A program made the position numbers and the translations under genes. This document shows, in pieces, positions 9,559-17,672 of a DNA stretch of 56,995 bases (position 1 is its first letter; every line of letters starts with the position of its first letter). This DNA is from Pirellulales bacterium (GTDB taxonomy: Bacteria > Planctomycetota > Planctomycetia > Pirellulales > Thermoguttaceae): the NCBI GenBank assembly GCA_016936015.1, contig JAFGPV010000057.1, positions 1-56,995 of the forward strand, written 5' to 3'. Below the pieces are notes generated by a model. That model was not told the DNA's origin. It saw only the letters and a list, made by a program, of their open reading frames with translations, and searched no databases.

Positions 9559-9978
9559 TTATCCTACAGAATCACTCTGCCAATTATCGATGGTTAAACC
9601 GGTTATCCGGCCGAAATCGGCAATGTTATTCGTTGACAGAATCAAGCCATGCTCCAAGGCGGTTGCGGCAATCAGGAGGTCCGCATCGGGAATTAATTGC
9701 CCCCGCCGATGCAAGTCGGCGTAAAGATCCGCGGTCCGGTCAAGAATGGTTTCCGAAACCGGCAGCACCTCGTTGGCAGAGCAGAACGCATGGAAGGCGG
9801 ACAACTGTGTTTGTGCATTCTTTGCCTTCAAACCGCGCAGGATTTCATATCGCGTGATAGCGGAAAACGTGAATTGCGAATGATCGGCGAGATAGCCCTT
9901 GGCTCTTTGGATGGCTTGCGAATTCTTGCGCATCAACGCGGAGAGGACGTCCGTATCGAGGAGCGTTTTCGGCGTCAT
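9559..9978 (-). CDS. vapC: PIN-domain ribonuclease toxin (VapC family)
   Basis: 139 aa. The N-terminus TLLDTDVLSALM supplies the first PIN aspartate, ITRYEIL the conserved glutamate, and PDADLLIAATAL the later acidic residues. Its start overlaps the antitoxin stop by 4 nt (ATGA), the usual translational coupling of toxin-antitoxin pairs. Family members cleave tRNA or rRNA when free of antitoxin; the target here cannot be read from sequence. Confidence 0.9.
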   Translation of the reverse strand: MTPKTLLDTDVLSALMRKNSQAIQRAKGYLADHSQFTFSAITRYEILRGLKAKNAQTQLSAFHAFCSANEVLPVSETILDRTADLYADLHRRGQLIPDADLLIAATALEHGLILSTNNIADFGRITGLTIDNWQSDSVG

Positions 9979-10208
9979 GAATTGCCGCTCCTTGGGCCGA
10001 AGAAATTCCTGCGGTCCAGCGCGATCCGCTCGATCTCATCGATTTCCTGCTCCGCAAGGCCGGAATAAACCGTGGTCGCTAATTCGAGCGATTCCGGTTC
10101 GCACTGTTCGTCCACAGTAATCCGAACGTGTTGACCATCAGGAATCCTGACGGGCTGCACCGGTCGAAAGGCTCCGCCCTCGAAAATCGCATCAATTGCT
10201 TGCTTCAT
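9975..10208 (-). CDS. DUF104/AF2212-like antitoxin
   Basis: 77 aa. The N-terminal pattern MKQAIDAIFEGGAFRPVQP with GQHVRITV matches the DUF104 (AF2212-like) antitoxin family that commonly precedes PIN toxins. The C-terminal half should wrap the toxin. Upstream, at 10266-10282, GTAAAA and TTTTAC flank a 5-nt centre and could be an operator for autoregulation; this is inference. Confidence 0.85.
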   Translation of the reverse strand: MKQAIDAIFEGGAFRPVQPVRIPDGQHVRITVDEQCEPESLELATTVYSGLAEQEIDEIERIALDRRNFFGPRSGNS

Positions 10209-10265
10209 TAGTCGCGTTCTCCCGGCATTCGAGTAGAGGTCTCCCAGATTACCCTCTCATACTAT

Positions 10266-10282
10266 TGTAAAATACGGTTTTA
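10266..10282. promoter_or_regulatory. small palindrome upstream of the vapBC pair
   Basis: GTAAAA/TTTTAC with 5 nt between lies 58 nt from the antitoxin start in a divergent intergenic region. TA modules usually bind such sites for autorepression. No direct evidence. Confidence 0.3.
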
Positions 10283-10454
10283 CATCCCTCAACCGAAAAA
10301 CTTGATGTTTTTCCGGGAGTAAAGACAATCAAGACCTATCATAAAGAGTCAAAGCCGACGCAGCTCCCCAGGTTTGCGCATCTTCAATTGCTCGATTATC
10401 TCTCTTTGATTATCTTATGCCGGATTTTCAGAAGATGTCTTTCCGGGGGGAAAC

Positions 10455-12641
10455 ATGTTTCTCTTGGGTTTAGCCGCCATCGTGCAGATCGTTTTTCTGC
10501 CCGGCTACCTTGCGCTGCGGCTGATGCGGATTCGTCTTGGATTCTTTGGCGCCCTGATCGGCTGCTTCGGACTGAGCTTGATTATCAACCACTTTTTAGT
10601 GTGGGGACTGGTGCTGACGGGCGTTTATCGCAGCGGGGTGATCTATGGGGTGTTCGCCACGGAATGTCTGCTCTGGTTCGTTTTGAACGTCAACGTCCGA
10701 AAGCGCCCGGCACAAGTGCCGGGGCTAAACATGCCGATTGCAGAAGTGCTGCGGCGGCTGGGAAAAAGCATTCAATCCGGCTGTGCGGATTTCCTGCCCC
10801 GGGACCTGAACGACAAGCCGGGGCTGCTGCGGATGGCGGTGTTGCTGACGGTGGTCGGATTGATGATCGGCTACGTGATTTACGAAACCGTTCTGCCGGA
10901 TCGGATTTTTACCGAGTGGGACGCCGTAGTCTCGTGGAACCGTTGGGCCGGCGAGTGGGCGCAAAACGGGATGCCGCGGGGCACCGGCGAGTATCCGCAA
11001 TTGCTGCCGGCCAACCTCTCGCTCAGCTACGTCTTCATCCAGGACACCCGCGTCTGGTTTTTCGCCAAGGCGATCATGTTCCTCTTCGGCCTCGGCACGC
11101 TGTTGGCAATCCTCGACCTGGGTTTAAAAACCGATCAGGTCGGCTACCTGCTGGGGGTGTTCTTCACCTTCCTGCTCTTCCACGCCATCCTCCGGGCCAG
11201 GAATCTCAGCAGCGGTTACGCCGACGTGCCGGTCGCCTTTTTCGCCTTCGGCACGGTGTATTTCCTTCTCGTAGGACAGGTTGCCAACCTGTCCCACGAA
11301 AAGGTTGGCAACCTGTCTTACTTTAAAACTCTCCTGCCGGCCGCACTGTTCGCCGCCGGATGTGCACTTACAAAGCAGACCGGTCTCTACCTCGCCGCGG
11401 TCTTTCCGCTGCTGGCCTACCTCACCCTCTCCCGCCGGGAGAGGGCCGGGGTGAGGGCAGGCGACAAAGAAAGCCCGATTGTACTGGAACCATTTTTTCC
11501 ATATAGCCCTCACCCTAACCCTCTCCGGGCACCACGCAGTGGTCGGGGAGAGGGGAATTTAAAACCGATCATCTTCGCCGCCCTCTTGGCGTTCCTGCTG
11601 ATCGCCCCCTGGTATCTCTACAAGCAATGGGATATTCGCTACGGCGACGGTTTTACGAACACGGCGTATCTCCTGACGGGGATCCACGAGGGCCGGTCGG
11701 CCTGGCAGCGGCTGCTCCACGCGGGGGTATTGCTCCGGGAAGCGCTTTCGCCGCCGGGTGCGGTTTTTTGGGGGATCACGTTGCTGGCCGCGGTCCGCCA
11801 TCCGGTCGGCCGGCGGTTTGTCTTGATTTTAGTCCTCCCGATCACGCTGATCTGGAGTTTTGCGTTTTCGTACGATACCCGGAACCTGGCCCTGATTTTG
11901 CCCTTCGCGGGCGTGGCGTCGGGGCTGGGATTGATGGAAACGCTCCAGGCCGTGGAGGGCTGGATGCAGCGGCGGGGGACGTCGCTTTGGCGCTGGACGC
12001 CGAACCTGCTTCGCGCGTGTCTTGAAAATCTCCCCTCTCCCTTTGGGAGAGGGGTCAGGGGTGAGGGCTGCATAGAAGAAAACGGAATAACAGGCACGAT
12101 TCGCCCAACTGCCCTTACCCTAACCCTCTCCCAAAGGGAGAGGGGACCAATTTACAGATACGCTCTTCGCGCGCCGTCGGGCATCCTGCTCCTCTTGCCG
12201 ATCCTCGGGCTTGTAATCCTCGGCAGCCGTTTTTCGCCGGCTGATCTCTCGGCCCGGCAGGAGAAGCTGCAACGGCGAATCGGTCTCAGCGACGTGAACC
12301 AGCGCCTGTACGCCTATCACCGGGAGCACGGTTTCCGCGCGGCCATCGCCAGCGACTACTACTGCCTTGCGTGGCTGCCGGAACTGAACCGTTACTGCCG
12401 CGCCTGCTCGACGCGGGACCTGCCGGCCTTCCGGGCCGCCTACGAGGATCCCCGGGTGGGCTACGCCCTGCTGCACAAGACCGTCATCGCCCCGGCGGTG
12501 CGGGATTACATCCGGCGGGCCTGCGACCGCGGCGAGGTCCGCGTCGTGTTTGAAAACCGGTATTACCGCCTTTATGAAAAACTGGAAAAACCCAAGGTTG
12601 AGCATCAAGCGTCGACAGTTGAGACTCGGCGAAAAAGGTAA
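10455..12641 (+). CDS. GT-C/ArnT-like polytopic glycosyltransferase carrying four repeat insertions
   Basis: 728 aa. Ten or more membrane helices are visible. RIFTEWDAVVSWNRWA (Asp156) with a following YPQLLP resembles the first-loop acidic motif of polyprenol-phosphate-sugar GT-C enzymes (GT39/ArnT-like). The soluble C-terminal part (about 575-728) follows the last helix. Four segments are translated repeat DNA: residues about 84-90, 273-289, 323-367 and 526-565. Removing them leaves a protein near 620 aa, a more usual size. The frame stays open through all four, so the gene looks functional. It probably acts with the GT2 transferase and methyltransferase that follow. Confidence 0.75.
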   Translation: MFLLGLAAIVQIVFLPGYLALRLMRIRLGFFGALIGCFGLSLIINHFLVWGLVLTGVYRSGVIYGVFATECLLWFVLNVNVRKRPAQVPGLNMPIAEVLRRLGKSIQSGCADFLPRDLNDKPGLLRMAVLLTVVGLMIGYVIYETVLPDRIFTEWDAVVSWNRWAGEWAQNGMPRGTGEYPQLLPANLSLSYVFIQDTRVWFFAKAIMFLFGLGTLLAILDLGLKTDQVGYLLGVFFTFLLFHAILRARNLSSGYADVPVAFFAFGTVYFLLVGQVANLSHEKVGNLSYFKTLLPAALFAAGCALTKQTGLYLAAVFPLLAYLTLSRRERAGVRAGDKESPIVLEPFFPYSPHPNPLRAPRSGRGEGNLKPIIFAALLAFLLIAPWYLYKQWDIRYGDGFTNTAYLLTGIHEGRSAWQRLLHAGVLLREALSPPGAVFWGITLLAAVRHPVGRRFVLILVLPITLIWSFAFSYDTRNLALILPFAGVASGLGLMETLQAVEGWMQRRGTSLWRWTPNLLRACLENLPSPFGRGVRGEGCIEENGITGTIRPTALTLTLSQRERGPIYRYALRAPSGILLLLPILGLVILGSRFSPADLSARQEKLQRRIGLSDVNQRLYAYHREHGFRAAIASDYYCLAWLPELNRYCRACSTRDLPAFRAAYEDPRVGYALLHKTVIAPAVRDYIRRACDRGEVRVVFENRYYRLYEKLEKPKVEHQASTVETRRKR
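10705..10725. repeat. CCCCGGCAC palindromic repeat, single arm inside a gene
   Basis: 21 nt identical to the right arm at 6965-6985. It is read in frame as part of RKRPAQVPGLN in the GT-C-like gene. Confidence 0.85.
11271..11321. repeat. GGACAGGTTGCCAACC repeat, in frame
   Basis: A 27-nt palindrome (11271-11297) is followed by a further inverted half copy (11303-11321). Relatives lie at 20052-20078, 32330-32356 and, diverged, 15189-15252. Translated as VGQVANLSHEKVGNLSY inside the GT-C-like protein. Confidence 0.85.
11421..11555. repeat. CCCTCTCC repeat, full copy, in frame
   Basis: The left arm with CCCTCTCCCGCCGGGAGAGG (11421-11455) and the right arm (11506-11555) are related to copies at 12030, 29700 and 40136. 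The whole 135-nt element is a multiple of three and is translated as about 45 residues of the GT-C-like protein. Confidence 0.85.
12030..12147. repeat. CCCTCTCC repeat, second copy in the same gene
   Basis: The arms contain CCCTCTCCCTTTGGGAGAGG (about 12033-12052) and its inverse near 12124-12146. It is read in frame, giving a segment with LTLTLSQRERG, between two membrane helices. Confidence 0.85.
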
Positions 12642-12658
12642 ATCAACTATGTTAAAAA

Positions 12659-12742
12659 CGGGTGCCATGCCCACGCTTGCGTGGGCATGTGATGATCTCA
12701 GATGTTCTCTACATGCCCACACAAGTGTGGGCATGGCACCCG
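12659..12742. repeat. GGGTGCCATGCCCAC inverted repeat
   Basis: The arms at 12659-12690 and 12711-12742 are near-perfect inverses, each containing its own smaller palindrome. A shorter relative is at 51231-51261. It occupies the gap between the GT-C-like and GT2 genes. Confidence 0.85.
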
Positions 12743-12815
12743 TGCGCGGCGCTTCCGGGACGTCCATGACAGCACGGCCCGTTGACCCTTGAAAAACTCA
12801 GGGAGGGGATGGAAT

Positions 12816-13994
12816 ATGACGACGACATCTCAGCGGTTCGACTCTTTCCCGCCGGGGGAAGCGCCCGCCGGGCTCCGGATTGCGGTAGTGATTCCCTGTT
12901 ACCGGGTCGCGGACCGCATCGAGGGCGTGCTCCGGCAGATCGGGCCTGAGGTCTGGCGGATCTATTGCATCGACGACGGCTGTCCGGAGCTTAGCGGCCA
13001 GGCGGCGGAAAGGGCCGCGGTGCAGGACCCGCGGATCCGCGTCCTCCGGCATCCCGAGAATCGGGGCGTGGGGGCGGCGGTCGTCACCGGATACCGGCAG
13101 GCGCTCCGGGACCGGGCCGACGTGATCGTCAAAATCGACGGCGACGGCCAGATGGATCCGCGCCTCATCCCGCAGATGGTGGCCCCCATCCTCCGGCAGG
13201 AAGCGGATTACGTCAAGGGCAACCGGTTTTTTCACCTGGAGAGTCTGCGGTCCATGTCCTGGATCCGGTTGATCGGCAACGCCGGACTCTCCTTCTGGGC
13301 GAAGCTGTCGTCGGGATACTGGAACAGCTTCGATCCGACCAACGGCTTTACGGCCGTCCACGCCGCCGTGGCCCGGCAATTGCCGCTGGACAAGCTCAGC
13401 CGGCGGTTCTTCTTCGAGTCGGACGTGCTCTTCCGCTTGAACCTCGTGGGTGCGCTGGTCGACAACGTCCCGATGGACGCCCGCTACGCCGGTGAACGAA
13501 GCAACCTCGTCCCCTGGAAGTCGCTCGTGGTCTTTCCCCTGCTGCACAGCCGGAATCTGGCCAAGCGGATTTTCTATAACTACTTTTTGCGCGATTTCAG
13601 CATCCCCTCGCTCCATCTCCTGGTCGGAATCCTGCTGACCGCCTGCGGAGCGGTTTTTGGAACCGTGCAATGGATTAAAAGCGTCCAAACGGGAGTGCTC
13701 GCTTCGGCGGGGACCGTGATGCTCTCGGCGCTGCTGGTCATTCTCGGACTCCAGTTCCTGCTCTCGTTTATCAGTTACGACATTGCCCGCGTTCCGAAAA
13801 AGCCCATCCACCCCAAACTCTACGAAGACGACCTCGAGGAGCGGCTCGTTTCCCGGACGGTCCGGGCCGCCGCGGGACTCGAAGCCGGCCGACCCGAGGA
13901 TTCGGCTTATGAGTTGCGTCACTTCAGGATATCCCGCGCGCCGGAGGAAATTCCCCCGTGTACCCGATACTGCCACTCCCCCTCCTATGAATAA
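12816..13994 (+). CDS. GT2-family glycosyltransferase, polyprenyl-phosphate sugar synthase-like
   Basis: 392 aa. ATG 12816 is chosen for the GGGAGGGG ribosome site a few bases upstream; an in-frame ATG lies at 12789. GT-A fold motifs are IAVVIPCYR, YCIDDGCPE (nucleotide-binding DD) and VKIDGDGQMDP (metal-binding DxD region). Two C-terminal membrane helices (LHLLVGILLTACGAVFG and LSALLVILGLQFLLSFI) follow, as in dolichyl/undecaprenyl-phosphate mannose or glucose synthases. It would load a sugar onto a polyprenyl phosphate for use by GT-C enzymes such as the one just upstream. It overlaps the methyltransferase start by 8 nt. Confidence 0.85.
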   Translation: MTTTSQRFDSFPPGEAPAGLRIAVVIPCYRVADRIEGVLRQIGPEVWRIYCIDDGCPELSGQAAERAAVQDPRIRVLRHPENRGVGAAVVTGYRQALRDRADVIVKIDGDGQMDPRLIPQMVAPILRQEADYVKGNRFFHLESLRSMSWIRLIGNAGLSFWAKLSSGYWNSFDPTNGFTAVHAAVARQLPLDKLSRRFFFESDVLFRLNLVGALVDNVPMDARYAGERSNLVPWKSLVVFPLLHSRNLAKRIFYNYFLRDFSIPSLHLLVGILLTACGAVFGTVQWIKSVQTGVLASAGTVMLSALLVILGLQFLLSFISYDIARVPKKPIHPKLYEDDLEERLVSRTVRAAAGLEAGRPEDSAYELRHFRISRAPEEIPPCTRYCHSPSYE

Positions 13995-14658
13995 CCGAGA
14001 CCTGCGGCGGACCATCCATCGGGCGTACGCGGAATGGGGCGCCAAGCTCGGCCGCCCAACGACCGACGAGATGGCCCTGCCCTCCTATTTGCAGGGCAAT
14101 CTGTTCTCGCGGCGCCTCTTCTGGCGCCGCCTGCGGCACGTGATCCGGCTGGCCCGGTGCGTTCCGGAGACCACGGTTTTTGACTTCGGCTGCGGATCGG
14201 GCGTCCTCCTGCCCCGGCTCGCGACGGAGGGGAGAACGGTCTTGGCCACCGACCTGCACCCGGAGATCGCCCGCCGGGTGGCGGACGTGCTTCAACTCCC
14301 GAATACGCGGTTTGTACCGGCCGAGGGTTGGCGGGATCTCGTCCCGGACCGTCAAGTCGAGACGATCATTGCCGCCGACGTGCTGGAACACATCGAAGAT
14401 CGAAAAGAGATCCTCGCGGCCTTCGGCCGCAAACTGACCTCCGGCGGGCGGATCGTGATCTGCGGCCCGACGGAAAATTGGCTCTATCGTCTCGGACGCC
14501 GCATCGTGGGATTCTCCGGCGATTATCACGTTACGACGGTCCGGCACGTCTTTCAGGACGCTGCGGCGGTCGGCCTGCGTCAAGTGCAGGCCGCCGCGTT
14601 CCCCTTGCCCGGTCCAGCCTGTCTCTTCCGGATCGCCGCCTTCGCCCGGCCCTCGTGA
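13987..14658 (+). CDS. class I SAM-dependent methyltransferase
   Basis: 223 aa starting at ATG 13987, 8 nt inside the previous gene, so translational coupling is likely. The SAM-binding motif I is VFDFGCGSGVLL, the acidic end of beta2 is VLATDLHPE, and IIAADVLEHIEDRKEI is the motif-IV region of the Methyltransf_11 type. The substrate is unknown; the coupling to a polyprenyl-sugar synthase suggests a glycan or lipid intermediate. Confidence 0.85.
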   Translation: MNNRDLRRTIHRAYAEWGAKLGRPTTDEMALPSYLQGNLFSRRLFWRRLRHVIRLARCVPETTVFDFGCGSGVLLPRLATEGRTVLATDLHPEIARRVADVLQLPNTRFVPAEGWRDLVPDRQVETIIAADVLEHIEDRKEILAAFGRKLTSGGRIVICGPTENWLYRLGRRIVGFSGDYHVTTVRHVFQDAAAVGLRQVQAAAFPLPGPACLFRIAAFARPS

Positions 14659-14840
14659 TACGCGGCTCAGATCCCGCACCGGCCGTCTATTCCGTTCATT
14701 TTCGCTAATTGTTTTCTCCCACGCTGAATCGCCCCGCTTCGCAAAAAACCGCCGGCAATTTGCTTGCCGCGTGAAAATAGTCGGGTATGGTTTTCACGCG
14801 GAGGAATACGGAGGAAATCTGACCGGCCGAGGAGCGCACG

Positions 14841-15377
14841 ATGCCGAGGATTTTACCGTTTTTCGGAGCCTTGCTGACGATCGCGGGAGCGATCGGTTGG
14901 AACATCGCCCGCTATCCGGTGGTGTGGGAGATGGTCGGTCCGCCCGCAGACTTTCCCCTTTCAGCTTCCGCGGGACCTCCGGCAATCGCCGTCCAGCCGG
15001 CGCAACCGGAGCCGGTCCCTTCCGCCGAGCCGTCCCCGCCGGAGACCCCTGTCGAGCTTCCGATCGCCGCAATCGAGTCCCCGCCGCCGCCGATCGCTCC
15101 CGCCGCTCCCATCGTTCCCGTAACCGTCGAGCGGCAGCCGCAACCGTTGGCGGCCGTCCCCGCCCCGAAGTACGCCGCCTCGCACGAAGCGGATTGCCAA
15201 CTTGCCGAATCCCAGGAAAGTGCGGGCAAAGCAGGTTGGCAATCTGCTCCGCAAAGTAAGCCTTCGCTGGTTTCCTCGGCCCTGGTGCGACGGCTGCCGC
15301 CGGTGGACGCGGAGGCGCCCCCGCCCCGGAGTCTCAACGCCGAAGCGGAGCCCCCTTATCCGAGCACCGGCTTCTAA
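14841..15377 (+). CDS. Pro/Ala-rich protein with one N-terminal helix
   Basis: 178 aa. ATG 14841 follows GAGGAG at a good distance. Residues 1-22 are hydrophobic (LPFFGALLTIAGAIGW) and could anchor the protein or act as signal peptide. The remainder is low-complexity Pro/Ala/Glu with no domain seen. Residues about 117-137 (DCQLAESQESAGKAGWQSA) are encoded by a palindromic repeat. Function unknown. Confidence 0.6.
   Translation: MPRILPFFGALLTIAGAIGWNIARYPVVWEMVGPPADFPLSASAGPPAIAVQPAQPEPVPSAEPSPPETPVELPIAAIESPPPPIAPAAPIVPVTVERQPQPLAAVPAPKYAASHEADCQLAESQESAGKAGWQSAPQSKPSLVSSALVRRLPPVDAEAPPPRSLNAEAEPPYPSTGF
15189..15252. repeat. diverged GTTGCCAAC-type repeat, in frame
   Basis: GCGGATTGCCAAC at 15189-15201 is mirrored by GTTGGCAATCTGCTCCGC at 15235-15252. 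It is related to the repeats at 11271, 20052 and 32330 and is translated within the Pro/Ala-rich protein. Confidence 0.65.
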
Positions 15378-15424
15378 TAGCCCTTGCCGGCGGGTCGATT
15401 GGACCGCCAAGGAGAGAGCGTTTC

Positions 15425-15487
15425 GCCCCGGCACTTGTGCCGGGCGCAAGAGGTTTTCCCGCGCACGCCCGGCACAAGTGCCGGGGC
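15425..15487. repeat. CCCCGGCAC palindromic repeat, second full copy
   Basis: 63 nt, same architecture as 6923-6985. It lies between two convergent genes, so it might also work as a bidirectional terminator. Confidence 0.85.
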
Positions 15488-15514
15488 TAAACTATCAGTT
15501 CTCCGTGGCCCTGA

Positions 15515-17329
15515 TTAGATAAGCCGATCCAACTCCTCCACCATTTCCTGGAACTGCCCCAACGCCGTTTCCACGGCGTGGGGCTTTTCCATGTCGACGC
15601 CCGCGTCGCGGAGCAGGTCGAGGGGATCTTTCGAGCAGCCGCCGCCGAGGAATTTTAAATAGGCGTCGAGTTCCTGCTCGCCGCCGCGGAGGACCCGTTC
15701 GGACAGCGCGACGGCGGCCGACAGGCCCGTGGCGTATTTGTAGACGTAGAACGCCCGGTAGAAGTGCAGGATGCGGAGGCATTCGAGGTTCAGTTCGTCG
15801 TCGAGCGTAAAGTCGGGGCCGAAGTATTTTTCTAAAAGTGCCCGATAGATATCGGTGAGGCGGTCCAGCGTCAACGGTTCGCCGGCCTCGACCGAGGCGT
15901 GGATCAGCTTCTCGAACTCGGCGAACATCGTCTGCCGGAAGAGCGTCGCCCGGACCGCGTCGATCTGCCGGTTCAATAGGTACGCCCGCTGCCGGTCGTC
16001 CGCGGCATTCTCCAGGAGGTGGTGGTTCAGGAGCTGTTCGTTGAAGGTGCTGGCCACCTCGGCCACGAAGATCGCGTAGTCGTAGTAGCGGAAGGGCTGA
16101 TGCCGGGCCGAAAGCAGGCTGTGCATCGAGTGCCCCGCCTCGTGGGCCAGGGTGAAGACGTGTTCCAGCACGTCGGGCTGGTAGTTCATCAGGATATGGG
16201 GATCGCCGTCGTAGGAGCCGGCGCTGAAGGCGCCGCTCTGCTTGCCGCGGTTTTCGTAGCGGTCGCACCACCGGCCGCGTAGCCCCTTTTCCAACGCGCC
16301 GCAGTACGCACTGCCCAGCGGGCGGAGCGCTTCGAGAACCGTCGAGACGGCCTGATCCCAGGTGTGGCGCTTGTGCAATGCCGTGAGGATCGGCACGTAA
16401 GTGTCGTAATGGTGGAGGTTCCGGAGTTTCATCTTCCGCCGGCGGACGTCGTAATAGCGATAGAGCGCCGGCAGGCGCCGGTGGACGGTCGCAATCAGGT
16501 TGTCGTAAACCGTCGCGGGGACCTGGTCGGGAAACAAGGAGGCCTCCAAGGCGCCGGAGAAATTCCTTGCCCGGGCGTAGTACACGTCGCGCTCGACGGA
16601 GCCGGCCAGCGCGGCGGCCAGGGCGTGGCGGTGCCCGGCGTAGACGCCGTAATACTGCCGGAAGGCGGCCTGCCGGACGCTCCGCCGGGGCGCGTGCAGC
16701 AGCGTGGCGAAGGTGGCGTGCGTCAACTCCACCGTTTCGCCCTTTTCGTTCCGCAGCGTGCCGAACCGGAAATCGGCGTCGGTAAGCTGCCGGAAGATCT
16801 GCCCGGCGGCCTGGGCCATCTCGGTCTGCATTGCCAAGAGTTTCTCTTCCCTGTCGCCGAGCGTATGCGGCTTGTAGCGGAGCAGACGCTCCAGCAGCAG
16901 CCGGTACGGGGCCAATTCCTTGGCCGCCAAGAATTTTTTCATCCGCGGGGCGGGGATGGCCAGGATTTCCGGGCGGATGTAGCTGGCCGCCTGGGCCGCC
17001 TGACTGGCCGCGTGCAGGTACCGGCCCTGCATTCGCTGGTACTGGCTTTCCGCCGTGTCTTCGGCCGTCTTCAGCAGGGCGTAGGTCCCCAGCCGCTCGG
17101 CCAGCCGGTCGAGCGATTCGTCCCAGGCAAGACAGTCGGCCAGCGTGCGGGCGCTGGCGGCCAGTTTTCCCCGGTATCGGGCGTAGCCGGGGATCCGTTT
17201 TACCCAATCCGTAAAGGCTTTCTCCCAGGCGCCGTCGTGCGGAAACAGTCGGGCGAGGTCCCAGGTGTCGGCCGGTTTTACCTTACTGCGGGGGAGGAGA
17301 CGTGTGGGGGATTTTTTCATAAGCGACAT
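15515..17329 (-). CDS. pepF: oligoendopeptidase F (M3 metallopeptidase)
   Basis: 604 aa from ATG 17329; 17320 is an equally possible start and 17386 an upstream alternative. The zinc site LAHEAGHSMHS (HExxH) lies around residue 390, with FVAEVASTFNE as the third zinc ligand region and the M3 C-terminal pattern FYVYKYATGLSAA. Length is normal for M3B oligoendopeptidases, which hydrolyse short cytoplasmic peptides. No signal peptide. Confidence 0.95.
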   Translation of the reverse strand: MSLMKKSPTRLLPRSKVKPADTWDLARLFPHDGAWEKAFTDWVKRIPGYARYRGKLAASARTLADCLAWDESLDRLAERLGTYALLKTAEDTAESQYQRMQGRYLHAASQAAQAASYIRPEILAIPAPRMKKFLAAKELAPYRLLLERLLRYKPHTLGDREEKLLAMQTEMAQAAGQIFRQLTDADFRFGTLRNEKGETVELTHATFATLLHAPRRSVRQAAFRQYYGVYAGHRHALAAALAGSVERDVYYARARNFSGALEASLFPDQVPATVYDNLIATVHRRLPALYRYYDVRRRKMKLRNLHHYDTYVPILTALHKRHTWDQAVSTVLEALRPLGSAYCGALEKGLRGRWCDRYENRGKQSGAFSAGSYDGDPHILMNYQPDVLEHVFTLAHEAGHSMHSLLSARHQPFRYYDYAIFVAEVASTFNEQLLNHHLLENAADDRQRAYLLNRQIDAVRATLFRQTMFAEFEKLIHASVEAGEPLTLDRLTDIYRALLEKYFGPDFTLDDELNLECLRILHFYRAFYVYKYATGLSAAVALSERVLRGGEQELDAYLKFLGGGCSKDPLDLLRDAGVDMEKPHAVETALGQFQEMVEELDRLI

Positions 17330-17436
17330 TGTACCCGGCAAGCTCAAAGGGCAAAACGCCGCTCCGGGCGTCCTATTAATAAACAAATACCCCGAGAGCC
17401 GGCGGCTATTGAAACTCGGGTTAATAATGTCCTTTG

Positions 17437-17499
17437 AACGCCCCGGGACAGCGGTCCCGGGGGTGGAAACTCCCCTCGCGACCGCCGTCGCGGGGCGTT
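17437..17499. other. highly structured intergenic element
   Basis: An 8-bp outer stem (AACGCCCC 17437-17444 with GGGGCGTT 17492-17499) encloses three small hairpins: GGGAC/GTCCC, GGGG/CCCC and CGCGAC/GTCGCG. An alternative fold has two 9-bp hairpins (17441-17462 and 17472-17495) closed by AACG/CGTT. A T run follows. It lies between the divergent pepF and NRDE genes. It could be a small structured RNA, part of a 5' leader, or another palindromic element; no known class was recognised. Confidence 0.45.
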
Positions 17500-17672
17500 T
17501 TCTGATGGGACGTTCCTTTTCTGAAGATCAATAATCGCTATCGAATTTTCCTCGAATCAGGTTCAATACCCGGCGCACTCCCGACGAGGATTTACAATTT
17601 TTCAAGAAATCACCCTTACCCCCAGAGGGCGGGGTGCAAGAATGCCGTTCAATACGGTATTCTTAGAGGATT

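Noticed and set aside
15495-17207. 570-codon frame overlapping pepF on the same strand
   Set aside because: A shifted frame of the oligoendopeptidase gene; no domain and an Arg-rich composition.
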